From: Pristionchus mayeri | Lineage: Eukaryota > Nematoda > Chromadorea > Rhabditida > Neodiplogasteridae | Direction: 5' to 3' | DNA length: 64,000 nucleotides | Assembly: GCA_036245805.1 (NCBI GenBank) | Contig: BTRK01000005.1 | Location: 36,685,469 to 36,749,468, forward strand | The notes under the pieces: generated by a model | Told to the model about the DNA's origin: nothing | Seen by the model: only the letters and a program-made list of their open reading frames with translations | Database searches by the model: none | Position numbers and translations under genes: made by a program | Shown here: positions 1-11,600 of the stretch, piece after piece | Numbering within the stretch: position 1 is the stretch's first letter | How the letters are laid out: each line of letters begins with the position of its first letter

Positions 1-194
1 TGATAACCCCGTGTCCATGCAACTCTTTTCATCCTTATTTCATTAATTCCTTGAGTTGATGCGTTCTCATTTCAATATCGCTCGCGTCTCTAAATATTAG
101 CATTGCATATTTAAATGTGATTTGAATTCGTTTCTTCCGTATTTTTGAATTGATAAATTTTGCTTTTTTTTGAAATTTTAGATCAAACTACGCA

Positions 195-2031
195 ATGGAG
201 CTCACGTCATCCAATATCTCGGGTATCGGATATTCCTTGGAAGAAGATAATGAAATTTTGTTTCAGAAGCGGATACTTTGGGTGTTTTTCGATGGGACAC
301 TGAACTGAGTTCAATTAAATTCTCCAAAAGCACATTCTCTCCGGCTTTCAACCTTGGAGGACTCGAGTGGTAAGTCACATTTAAGGTCATAGTGAGGACG
401 TCACAACTATATTTCTGTTATGTCCCTTGTAGTCCCTAATCCTACTAGTGTCTTTGATAAATATAGTCAACTGAACGACTATCGACGAAACTGATTTGTT
501 CATTTCTACGTTTCGCAATGAACGTCATTGTTATTTAATATTCGGCGGTTTCGTATTCCAGGAAAATATCTCTCACGAAGGATGAATTCGACAACAATTT
601 TACCTTTTCGATGTTCATGTGGCTCATTGAGAAGGACTGGACATTCGGGAGTGTTAACGCCTCCATGAAATTTATGCTGTTAAGCAATACAAACTGCATT
701 AACAACTACCATAAAGAGGTGCCACTGCTACGATTTATCTCGATTAAATTTTGAAATACGATTCCAACATTTCTTCATTACGTATGCGCTGCACCGGTCG
801 CACACATATTTGTAAAATTCAACTAGAATTAAACATGCCAATTTTTAGACCTCGAAATTGTTCACTAAGTTCGATGGTTGGGGATACAAACGATTTCTGC
901 AATGGGACGATTTTTGTAATGCAGAGAAGGTATATTTATGTTGCAATATTCCATTAAGTCCATGTGTATTTCATTTCAGGGATATCATAAAAATGGGAAA
1001 CTCACGGTCGAACTTCAATTGCGACTGTCCGAAATAGTTGGGCTTAGGTCAGTTTGATATGCACTGCCCTTTGTACAAGTTACACTCTTTAAGGCGAGTA
1101 GATCGTGTAAATTTTGTTGACCCTAGCGAACCACTTCATAATGTTACGTTGCTTATAAATGGAGAAAAAGTTTACGCCTGCAAGCAGGTAGTCAACATTT
1201 TATTAAATATTACATCTGAAAGATTCAGATTCTCGCGCATAATTCACCCGTATTCTACAAAATGTTTTTCGGTGAATTCAAAGAAAGAAAAGGAGATGAA
1301 GTTGCCTTGGACGGTGTTGATAAAGAGGTTTCTGTCGCTTAAAAGCGAAAACCAATAAAACCATTATTTTTGCAGGAATTGATGGATCTGTTGAGAATGA
1401 TCTATCCGCCTAAATCTGCCATGAAGAAAATAACAAGTTTCGATCCCACCTCAAATACAGTATTCAAAATAAATAATTTAGGTGAAAACGTGGATGCAAC
1501 CTTGAGATTGGCTGATTTCTATCATGTTCAGGTGCCATGCTCGTTAGGGGAAAACACCATAACTAATTCAGGATCTTATCAACGAAGCAGAGGAATTTCT
1601 ACTGACTAAGTGTGATTGGAGCAGACGTGCACTGATGGAGGCGGCCGAAAGATACAGATTGTCAAAGCTGAAGGTTCGCATTAGAATAGAGTCCGAAGTT
1701 AGAATACCCGTCTTTTCATTTCCCATACTATCTCGCCCGAATTATTTGCGAGAGGGTGTGTATAAACGACTATGAAATCGCTTCTCAATCTTTAACCTAT
1801 CCGAAACTTGATCGTTTCATACAATAAGATTAGACGAAATAAGGATTTACAATTAGATCTTAACACGTCTGGAATTTCAAGAGGATATTTTGACTAAAAG
1901 TCACATAGGATTTTTGCATATTAATGCTCTTAATTCTGTCGTAGCGTTGACCACTGATTTCCTTTCAGAAGCACTGCATTGAGGAACTGGGCTGCGTTTC
2001 AGAACCTGACAAAGAGAAAACATTGCAGTAA
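195..2031 (+). CDS. MATH-BTB domain protein (bath-like), 11 exons, intact
   Basis: Hand-spliced exons: 195-222, 267-369, 562-718, 849-929, 980-1047, 1094-1187, 1229-1327, 1376-1436, 1482-1531, 1572-1673, 1969-2031, giving 301 codons plus stop with all phases agreeing. Residues ~10-145 form a MATH domain (GVFRWDTELSS, WGYKRFLQWDDFCNAEK, GYHKNGKLTVELQLRL). A BTB domain follows (DPSEPLHNVTLLINGEKVY, HNSPVFYKMFFGEF, LLRMIYPP, LRLADFYHVQ), then the usual C-terminal helices (EAAERYRLSKLKKHCIEELG). Such proteins act as Cullin-3 substrate adaptors: MATH binds the substrate and BTB binds CUL3 (family knowledge). ATG 195 was chosen because the second copy at 48572 has the same first exon. The frame is intact, unlike that copy. 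Substrate unknown. Confidence 0.9.
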
Positions 2032-2679
2032 AAAATCATTGTATTATAATATTACATCGTCGTTCCGTACAATTCATTGTATCATTAGCACGTTATTTTC
2101 GAAATTTCATTTAATTTAACAAAATTGAAATCGAAGAGAGATTGGAGTCGATTGTTAATCTCACAAGAGTGAAGGATTTGTTTTCATCGAATTTTGAGAA
2201 GATAAAAATATGAATAATTTCTTTTCTTTTTCAAAACAGTCTTTTACTAACAGTCGTATCGAATGATGACCGTGATCAGACCCTCCTATTCACCATTTCC
2301 AAGTGAATATCTAGAATTAACAGATCTAACTATTTCAATATCCATTTAAATTAGACAACAACGAATTGTGACAGGACGCATTTATCTGTCTTTTATTATC
2401 TACTAAATGATTAAAAAAGGAAAAACTAAAACTAACGAAAACAGCGAGTAACTATTAGACAACGAACGAGTGGGGTTAACAAGTTATCAACTTTAACAAG
2501 AAACTAAACGATGTCACAGATGTCCCGCACCTTCCCGTGTCCTCAGTTTCAAAACCAACTATCAAATATATGTTTAAGATGCAAATCATCACTCACACTC
2601 CTCATTTCATTTACCATCTCATCAACTGAGCGGTTAATTTGCATTTTAAACATATATTTAGATAGTTGTTTTCGAAAGA
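2032..2679. other. Convergent intergenic spacer with a small AT-rich hairpin
   Basis: Lies between the 3' ends of the MATH-BTB gene (+) and the coiled-coil gene (-). An inverted repeat with ~30-nt arms lies at 2558-2587 and 2637-2667 (core ATATATGTTTAAGATGCAAA and its complement). It could be a small MITE or part of a terminator. No coding potential that I can support. Confidence 0.5.
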
Positions 2680-5600
2680 TTAGAGCTCAGGCGACCACTC
2701 AGCTGCAGCAGATCCCCCTTGTTGCTGTATCGGAGCTGCAGCACCTGCAGCAGAGTTCGATAAATAAGGTTCTAGGTCGGAAGATAACTATGACGTCAAG
2801 CGCCTTTGATATATCAAAGGCGGCATGACATCCGACCTAGTGCCGTAAATCGACAACTACCAGAGAAACCTTTTTATTAAAGGGACTAATCTCAAAATGA
2901 ATTCAACTAAGTACTTTCGCGGGTAAAAAAAGGTGGAGCCACATCACAAGCGAGTTTAAAGGAGGGCTCTCGGCAAAGTAGCCACATCGAAAGAAGGGAG
3001 GTTCCACCCTCCAAAGATCATAGCGCGAGCGAGGAAGTGGACAAACATCGATAGGATAGCTCAGTGGTAGAGCAGTCAACACGTGATCGGAAGGTTGCGG
3101 GTTCGATTCCCACCGGTTTTTGACAAAACTTCAAGATATTTGAATTCGCGCACTTCCCTGGCCCATCAAGCGTCCATGGCACTCATCCTACTAATCATAA
3201 CTATGTTGAGAGTAGAAATATTAATGTAATTTTTTAGGAGCCTTTAGTCGTTAAGAAGAGCTGGGCCATGGTTACTAAAGGCTCCATAGTTGAACTTTGC
3301 TACAGTCCTCCTTTAAAGTCGTCAAGAGAAGACAACGCCCGGTGGTGCAGTAGTGTGCTTTCGCGGGTACCCGAATAGTTATGGTTCATAATTTATCGAA
3401 GTCTAACCTGCAGCCACGATGGCCTGCTGCAGCTGCAGCAGCCAATACTGCAGCGAGTCGAAACTGACGGCGCCGTCGAGCGCGCGAACCTGCAGGGAGA
3501 TGCATAACCTTTTGTTCCGAATCGCTATATGCAGACAGAACAGAATAATGAAAAAACGAATTCCATAATCTGATTGATTTTCAACTTTATGATTGGAATT
3601 AGAGAAGAGATAGCACGATCTCTTTATCACACTCTTTCCACTTGAGTGGGGAGTGTTAGTGTGTCTGTTAAAGTAGAGTCTCTACCGATAATGAGATAGT
3701 ACACTGAATGAAGAGACCGTGGAATCTCGAACTCAAGTGGAAATGCACGATGGGCTAAACAGATGAGAACAAGACGATATTGTGAAATAGTGCTCATACG
3801 ACCTAGTTTCTGCCTTAGCGTTTCCTTTAAATGGTGCGATAAACTACGTTACATTTGAAAGTATACAACATGATAGCCAAACTTTTTAATTTTTTTTAAA
3901 TCTAAAACGAGCAATGCTATGAACATGCGTCCCAAACAAGCTATAAATTCGGAAAAGTAATAATCAAGACAAGCTTTACCTCGTGGTGTGGGTCGAGGAA
4001 GTGGAAGAGGATTTCAGAAACACGGACTCTGAACTGGCACACTGGGCAGCCGAGAAACTGGAAGGAATAATTGTTATGGAATAATAGGTATGAAGTGAAG
4101 TGACGATGCAGCAACCCATGCACATTTGTATATGCTCTAAGCAAATTTACAAATTTCTACGGGAATGGTGTAGTCACATATCACAATCATCTTCACCTTC
4201 TAAGGATAACATAACATCTGCCATGTTTACAAATCGAAAAATAAAACATGGAAAAGATTGAGAAAGGGAAATGTTTCTTTGATTTACCTCACTGCTGTCT
4301 CCGATGTATCTCCTCCACTGCACCTCTCCGCACTCCTTCATCTTCGCACTGATCGTCATTATCGCACCGTGGACAGAGACAGCTGAAGAGATTTATTTTT
4401 TCATTGAGCATTAGAGTTTTGGTGGAATTTAAACGCCATTGGAATGAGGATAGACTACGAGAGCTAGGATAGAACAGGGTAGAATAGACCTCATTGAGGA
4501 CAGACTTCGATAATCATGTTCTATTCGTTATCGAGCGTGAACGGTAAAACGCGATAAGAAATCCTTCACTATCACTGAGTAAATGGAACGGAAGGATTCA
4601 TCATTTTAAAGTATATTTATTTCGATCTATAATGAACCGGCAGATACATAGAAACAAAAAATAGAAAAACATTTGAACTCACAGTTTTTCGTGCCCGGAT
4701 CACACAGACGGAAGATGTTGATCGGATCTGAAAATATGAGAAATTGAAATACTATTATTATCATGATTTTTTGAAGAATAAATATTTATTTGTAAGTTCT
4801 CACCATTTTCGATCACGACCGAGCAGTCGGATGCCGTATCCGTTGTATCGATTCCCTGAATTTTTCGAATTATCAATAAAAATAATTGGTCATAATGTAC
4901 TCGCAGTATACTTACCACATCCGCGATCTGCTGTACCACCTGAGGGATTTGCTGCAGCTGCTGCAACTCCGGCTGTCCCTGTTGCACAGGCTGCGCCTGC
5001 TGCTGAATCCCCATAGACTGCAGCTCGAATTGCGCCAACTTGGCAGTCAACTCATCGATTCTGCAAGCAAATTGATTATGAGTAGTATATAGAAAAAGGA
5101 AAGAATTGGCGCATCGATACTGGATTTTGATAAACGGCCGTCGATTGCATACACTTATCAGTCGATCGGACGACAAAGGCCCGTTAGGGGTGTATCATTT
5201 TAGAACTGGTAATTTTAGAACTCTTGATTTTAGGGGGGGGGGGGCGGACAAAAGCAAAACGACAAAAAGCACAACTCAACGCCGTTCGATGGGGAATTGG
5301 TCTAGCAACTTGGGAGTTGTTTCATTGTTACCAGTATGCGCTCCCCTAACTTTTCATATATCACTCCTGTTACCAGGCGATTTTGAGTTTTATTCCAAAT
5401 CAACGACCCGGGGTTCATGGTTTATAGATTTCCATGAACCCCTATACGTTGAAACTCAATATCGCCCGGTAAAAAGAATTATATATGAAAAGGTAGGGGA
5501 GCGCATACTGGTGACTATGAAACAACTCCCAAGGTTATTTTATTTATCGTACACCACGTAGGTGCTTCATCAGTTACAGAAATGTGCGAGAATGAGAGGG

Positions 5601-8600
5601 GATAGCGAGATAAGAGAAGAGAAGAAAAGAAACGTATGGGGGAGAGGCTTGGGGGGGGGCAGGAGACGATCACTTCCGATTCGAGTCGCGCGAGAGAGAT
5701 ATTCGAGGGGAGGGGGCCTCGAGAGCGGGAGAGTGGCCGCTATCCAATATATATCTTATTGGAGTCTTGGTTGACTTGAGATCGGAAAGTGTCGAACTGG
5801 CGGAAGAGAAGATGGAAGGGGTGGAGGGAGGGGAAAGAGAGCTAAAGATTTCTAATTTCAATAGCAAGGGTATGTAGTAGATTAGGGGAATTTAACAAGT
5901 GGAGCTTAACAGTGTCGACAGATAAAAGGGGGTTACATATCAGGTGTAATTTATTGAGAAAGCGAGATGTTCTGTGGGCGAAAGAGGATCTTAAATTTTC
6001 CTTTCGGAAGGAGGGAATATGAAGAACAAATGCACTATGGCGTCTACTAATTGATCTATAAGTGTAGAAATTACTAATTGGTAATTCGACAAGATTTGCG
6101 AAAATTTTGAGAGATAAAATAATATCTATGACAACGCGGCGAGAATAAAGAGAATGTAGCGAGTAAAGGGCTAGTCTATCAGAATAGGAAGGAATATATG
6201 TACATGAATCTACTCGAGAACAGCGATAGATCAAAAGTCTACTGAACAGATGCTGTACTTTCTCTAGTTTGCGGATTCTACCGGATGATGTGCGAGACCA
6301 AACCGGGGAAGCATATTCTAATACTGGGAGAATAAACGACTTGAAAGCAGTTATGTAAGGGGCAGTAATAGTACAAGCTATGCTACGAAAGAGGAGATAG
6401 ACCAATGATGAGGCCTTATGACAAACAATTTGAATATGAGAGTCAAAATTCAAAAGAGGATCGATATGGACACCTAGATCGCGGATAGATTGAGAGGCTA
6501 TAAGGTTGCAGGAAGATAGTGAGTAAGTGGTGCGGGGATTGTTTTTGCCTAGTTGGAGTATGTTGCATTTCTTTTCTGCAACTTCTAAATGCCATGTTAT
6601 GCAGTAGTCTGTGAAGCTAGTAATACCAGATTGGAGTTGGGAGAGGGAATCAGAAGGGGAGAGGGGGTCGAAAGTAGTGAAGAGTTTGATATCATCAGCA
6701 AAGAGCCGACAAATGATTTTAGGATAAGGAGAGAAAACCAGTGGGAGATCGAAAGTATATAGCAAAAAGAGGAGAGGCCCGAGAACAGTGCCCTGTGGCA
6801 CCCCTGAGATGACTCGTCTCTCAGAAGTGAGTGAGCTCCCAATACGCACTCTGAAGACTCTATCGGAGAGATAGCCTGTAATCCAATTTAGCAAACATCC
6901 ACGAATTCCTATCAATTGCAATTTGTAAAGTAACTTGGGATGGGAGACCTTATCAAAAGCCTTAGCAAGATCAATGTATGCTACATCAATACAATAGTCA
7001 CGATCAATGGAGTCACGCCAATTCTGAGTACAGTCCAATAACTGGGTAACGGTAGAACGCTTACTGAGGAAACCATGCAGTTCAGGAGGGATAATTTTAT
7101 GGATGTTACACCAGCGAATAATTTTTGGCTTCAGAATCCGTTCCATAATTTTGGAAGGAATGGGAGTTAGACAAATTGGGCGATAATCAGAGACCGACGA
7201 AGGGGAGGAGGTTTTAGGTATTGGGACTACTATGGATGATTTCCATAGGGAAGGGATATCACCGAGCATAATACTAAAATTGAAGATATGTGCGAGTGGA
7301 GTGGACAAGGATCGAAAACAATGCTTGAAAATAATAGAAGGGATGGAATCAGAGGGGAGAGTGCACGAAGAGGATACTTTTCTCAAAATAGAGGAAACAT
7401 CATGAGGAAGAACGAGCGATAAAGGAATGGATTGGGTAACGACAGGAGGGCGAGATGGAAGAGAACCATTGTCACGGGTGTGAACAGTGGTAAAATAATC
7501 AGCAAGTATTTCAGCCTTAAGCGAGTTACTAGTCGCAACGGTACCATCTAGTGCAATGATTGAGGGAGTAAAAAGGCCTTTAGATTTGAAACGAGTTGAA
7601 ACATAGCGGTAGAAGGAGCGGCTATGATTACTGGCAAGCAATCGGTTTTCATAGCAACGAACATATTTGCGAATTTCCGAATCTAACTTTTGTGAAACAA
7701 GAGCAAACTGAGAATGGACCGGGCGGAGGTGGATCTTACTGAAGAGTGCACGTTTGTGAGCAAGGAGAGACTTGATATGAGGAGGGTAATGGTCAGGGGT
7801 GAGAGAGATCTTCTTAAGAGGAACAAAGAGAGGAAAGAGATCAGTTACAAGGGCGACAAAGCGGTTATATAGATCAGAAATATCAATGAAATCAGAGAGC
7901 AATACCTCCCAGTTCAAACCGTGTAGTGCATTATCGAGGCCAGAAAAATCGGATTTACGGAAATCAAAAGTTTGCACTATAATAGGCTGCTCAACGGGAA
8001 ATTGGAAATCAAAGATAATGGTGGAGTGATCAGATGATTTGAAAGGAGCGGATAGATAGCAATTTGTTACTGCGCCAGGAGGTGAAAGGATGATATCAAG
8101 GAAATGATTATTGAGGGAGGGTAGAGGAACCATCTGGGTGAGATCTAGATCAATTGAGAGGTCGAACAAGAACGATGCCTGTGATGAAAGCACTCCAGGA
8201 GAGGACCAATCAATATGCAAATTTAGATCACCCAGCACAACCACTTGATGCTGTACGGAAACGAGAGAGGATATGAGATCGAAAAGTTGGGTGTTTTGAG
8301 CAGTGGTTGTGCAGGGAGGACGATAAATGAGAATGAAACGAGTGGGGACGAGGGTTGTGGGTGAATGCAAATCAATAGCCATAATGTCACTAGAGACGGA
8401 GGTAGGGATACTAGCTCGAGAACAAGGAATATGATCACGGATGAGGAGACAGACGCCGCCCCCATGGCGAGGGCGATCAGAACGGAAGAGACGATATGGG
8501 AAAGATAGGATAATCTCAGAGTCTAATATCTTAGAAGAGAGCCACGTTTCAGTAACGAAGAGCAAGTCGGGCTTATCAATCGAGAGAATAGCGTGAAGAT

Positions 8601-11600
8601 CGGGGAGCTTATTGCAAAGTGAACGAGAGTTCAAAAGAGAGCATTTTAAAGAATGTTGGTGGAAAAGAGGCGGAGGGATAGGAGTAATGAGAGGGGCGAG
8701 GGAGGGGAGGGAGGGAGCATTGGGAATGGAGAGGAGAGAGACAGCGCGAGGGAGAGAAAGAGAGGGTGGAGGGGTCACAGTGTCAAAGGAGCGAGGCACA
8801 AAAAGGTCAGAATAGAGGGGTGGTGTAATCAGTTTCCCTGAGGGGGGAGGTGGGAGCGGACACGAGAACGAATGTCATCCCTGTGCCAAAGCTCATCGCG
8901 ATAGTACACAAAGGGACAGTTCGAATCACTTGCCCGCATCGCCTTGAGGGAGTCTCTAAGGTACTTTCCTCTCTCTCTCTCCTCCTTGGTCTGCGACTTG
9001 CGAATGTATACTGTACTCCTGTACTCCTTGCGGAGAACCGAGGCGTTTTTGAGTGCAGTGAGGAGGTGGGATCGAGAGGGAAGAACGGAAGAACGAGGAG
9101 ACGGGGCTTCTCTCCCGCCTTACCCATTCGGAACACCATCTGGGGCGTCGCTTCTACCTCGAGTACAGCCAACAGAAGTCCCACTGACTTGCTGTCGCTG
9201 GCCAATCTCTCGTCGAGAGACATCGAGGAATCGGCTTCGGGAAAACCCGAAATCACGAGGGAGCGCGCACGCAAATGGGCTTCGACGGGATCGGCAGAAT
9301 AGAGAGGAGCAGAGAGAGAGGGAGAGGGAGATGAAGATGAGGTGGAAGGGAGAGAGGAAGAGGGTTTGGGGAACAGAGAGGGAATGGGGTTGTAAGGATG
9401 GCTAGAGGAAGAGGAAGGGGAGATGGCAGAGGGACCGACACCGTTCTGTCCAGCGACATGCTCAAGAGCTTTCGCCATGCTATGGAGCAGTCCGGTGATG
9501 GCTTTCCACTTGGCCGCGTCAACACCAGAGGGAGCATCCTCCATAGCCAAAGCGAGAGCAGACACGCACATATTTTGGAACGTGCCGCCCTGCTTCTTAG
9601 CTGCGAGCGCCCCCTGAGGCGAGGACATGGTAGCGCCTCGTTTGGTCCCCAGAATTACCAAGGGAGAGAACAAGGATCGACAATAGGATGAAGAGAAAGG
9701 AATAAAGAAGCGAAAATACGGACTAGAGAGAGAGGGAGCTAGTCACACTCCCCAACGAGAGAAGGGAAGGGAGTGAGGACCAACTCCCCATCGAACGGCG
9801 TTCAGTTGTGCTTTTGGTCGTTTTCCTTTTGTCCGCCCCCCTGATTTTAGATCTCGTTGATGAATTTGGAGCACTTGATTTTTCACTCTATATGGAGTTC
9901 TAAAATAACCAGTTCGGAAATGGTACACACCGTCCCGTTTATCGAACTCTAATCCACGCGCATATACGACATTTACTTCTAATAGAAGGCAATCTTTAGG
10001 CTGATCCACTACAGTATCCCTAACCACCGTATCCCTGCTCACCTTTGGTTGTCTCTGGATCGATCCCCGAGTGCTCGCTTGCGATCGTCGACAGCACGTG
10101 TTCGCTCATCGTCCAACTGCTTCATGAGATCATTGATTCTGAATGAAGCACTACAATATATGTTTGTTGCTTATATGTTGTCGAATTCTGGGCGCAGATC
10201 AAGATGTGGGGTCAGAAATGGTCGCTCTTTCATTTCAAGATGGTCTCAACATCAGAGAGAAATGGGAGAGGGACCGCTCGCGACGACTAGTAACGGATGA
10301 AGCACTACATTTCGGAATACATCCGTCTTCAGGTTCGGCAAATGGATTATTCACTTACCGAACCGATTCGTCATTCTTAGTTAACGGGATTCTATTGTGG
10401 GAAACGTTGCCTCGATTTATCCTACTATCCTACTATCCTACTCTCGCAACTAAACCGGCTGAGAGAGTGCGTGAAATAAGTGGACGTTTACGCAAATTTC
10501 TAAACCTGTTTCACAATCTTCTAGCCAAAATACATGAACGAAGAATTTCTGATATTTTTTCTAGCGATTCTAAATCTGTAATTACCTCTCACTGGCGCGA
10601 GTTCGCTCCTTATTTAGCTCATCAATAAGGCTGCAGATCCTGAATATCGATCACTCAATTGGGAATGACGCTAGATCGGATGATAATCATTTCATAATGC
10701 CCTTTTGATATATCAAACACGATATTAGCGCATTAGGAATATCTTGTCATCGGTTGTTTTCATAAATTTCCTGCCTACATTAAAAAATATACTATCCTAT
10801 TCCCTACAACACCGATTACGTATCGCAAACTAACTTTTCATTGTCTCTCAAGTGCTCTTCGAGAGCTCTTCTCTGGTCTTCTATTGCCCGATTTCTCGCC
10901 TCCTCCTGACCCGTCGTTAATTCGATTATTCTGAAAGTAAAGATCTAATGTTACTTTAAAAAATATATTTTTAAAAATAGGTGAATATTCGTCAACCAAA
11001 ATTCACAATTCTAAATACCTCTTCTCTAGTTCCTCCATCTTTCTCGGGTCCACAGATGCGATGTTCGGCTTCTGGTCTGTAAATGTAATCTACAGTAACT
11101 CGAGATCTTACCGTATTCAAGGAGGAAAAGAAAATCGATACCGATTAGCTGTTCGAGAAATTCGATGCGCTGCTGCTTCTCGCCAGCAATGCGAATGCAA
11201 CTCTGAATATTGTAATTTAAGTATTATTAATAAACAATTTCGAAAATGTACATATATTCGATGTTTGGAATTAATCGATCAGAAAATCATAACAACAGCA
11301 AATAAAGACCTGCAAATCCCTCTCCAACTTGCGATTTTGATCTTGTAGTTTGGTGAATTCGGGAGATGGGGTAGGCTGAACAATGAACAAGTACTTATAA
11401 GGAAGGCACTAGGTCGGATGAGAACTATGACGTCATACCGCCTTTGGTATATCAAAGGCATGACGTCATAGTTTTCATCCGAAGTAGTGCCATAAAGAAA
11501 GGAGAACGAAATCTATTGTACTCCAAAAATGGCACGGGATAGACGAGAGAAAGAATTCACAAATTAAAAAAAAAATCAGAATGCTAACAACCTTCTTCGC

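Larger units (their letters stand above)
5545..9760 (-). mobile_element. CR1/Jockey-like non-LTR retrotransposon (LINE), copy 1, near full length
   Basis: Two open reading frames in LINE order: ORF1 (9628-8829), then ORF2 with endonuclease and reverse transcriptase (ending 5842). ORF2 is uninterrupted over 985 codons, so this is a young insertion, but ORF1 is frameshifted. Exact ends are approximate: the 5' edge lies between the ORF1 start and the DNA-element arm at ~9770, and the 3' edge lies near 5545, just beyond the palindrome arm. A related copy starts at ~62.2 kb. Confidence 0.75.
5165..9990. mobile_element. Composite element: inverted-repeat DNA transposon interrupted by a LINE
   Basis: The two outer ends are diverged inverted copies: 5175-5330 against 9770-9965. 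Shared pieces include GGGGGGCGGACAAAAG, AACGCCGTTCGATGGGG and AACTGGTAATTTTAGAACTC, complementary in the right arm. Inside the left end, 5309-5541 is a palindrome (CTTGGGAGTTGTTTCA ... TGAAACAACTCCCAAGG). The same CGGACAAAAG ends bound an uninterrupted relative at 38940-39760. The LINE therefore seems to have inserted into an older foldback element. All of this sits in one intron of the coiled-coil gene. Confidence 0.65.

Noticed and set aside
9253..9537. ORFs overlapping LINE ORF1 on both strands
   Set aside because: Shadows of the Ser/Pro-rich, GA-rich ORF1 linker; the real frame is conserved with the 62.7 kb copy.
10143..10300. N-terminal part of the 161-codon ORF at 10143-10628
   Set aside because: Only the C-terminal third looks LINE-like; the start spans an exon/intron border of the antisense gene.
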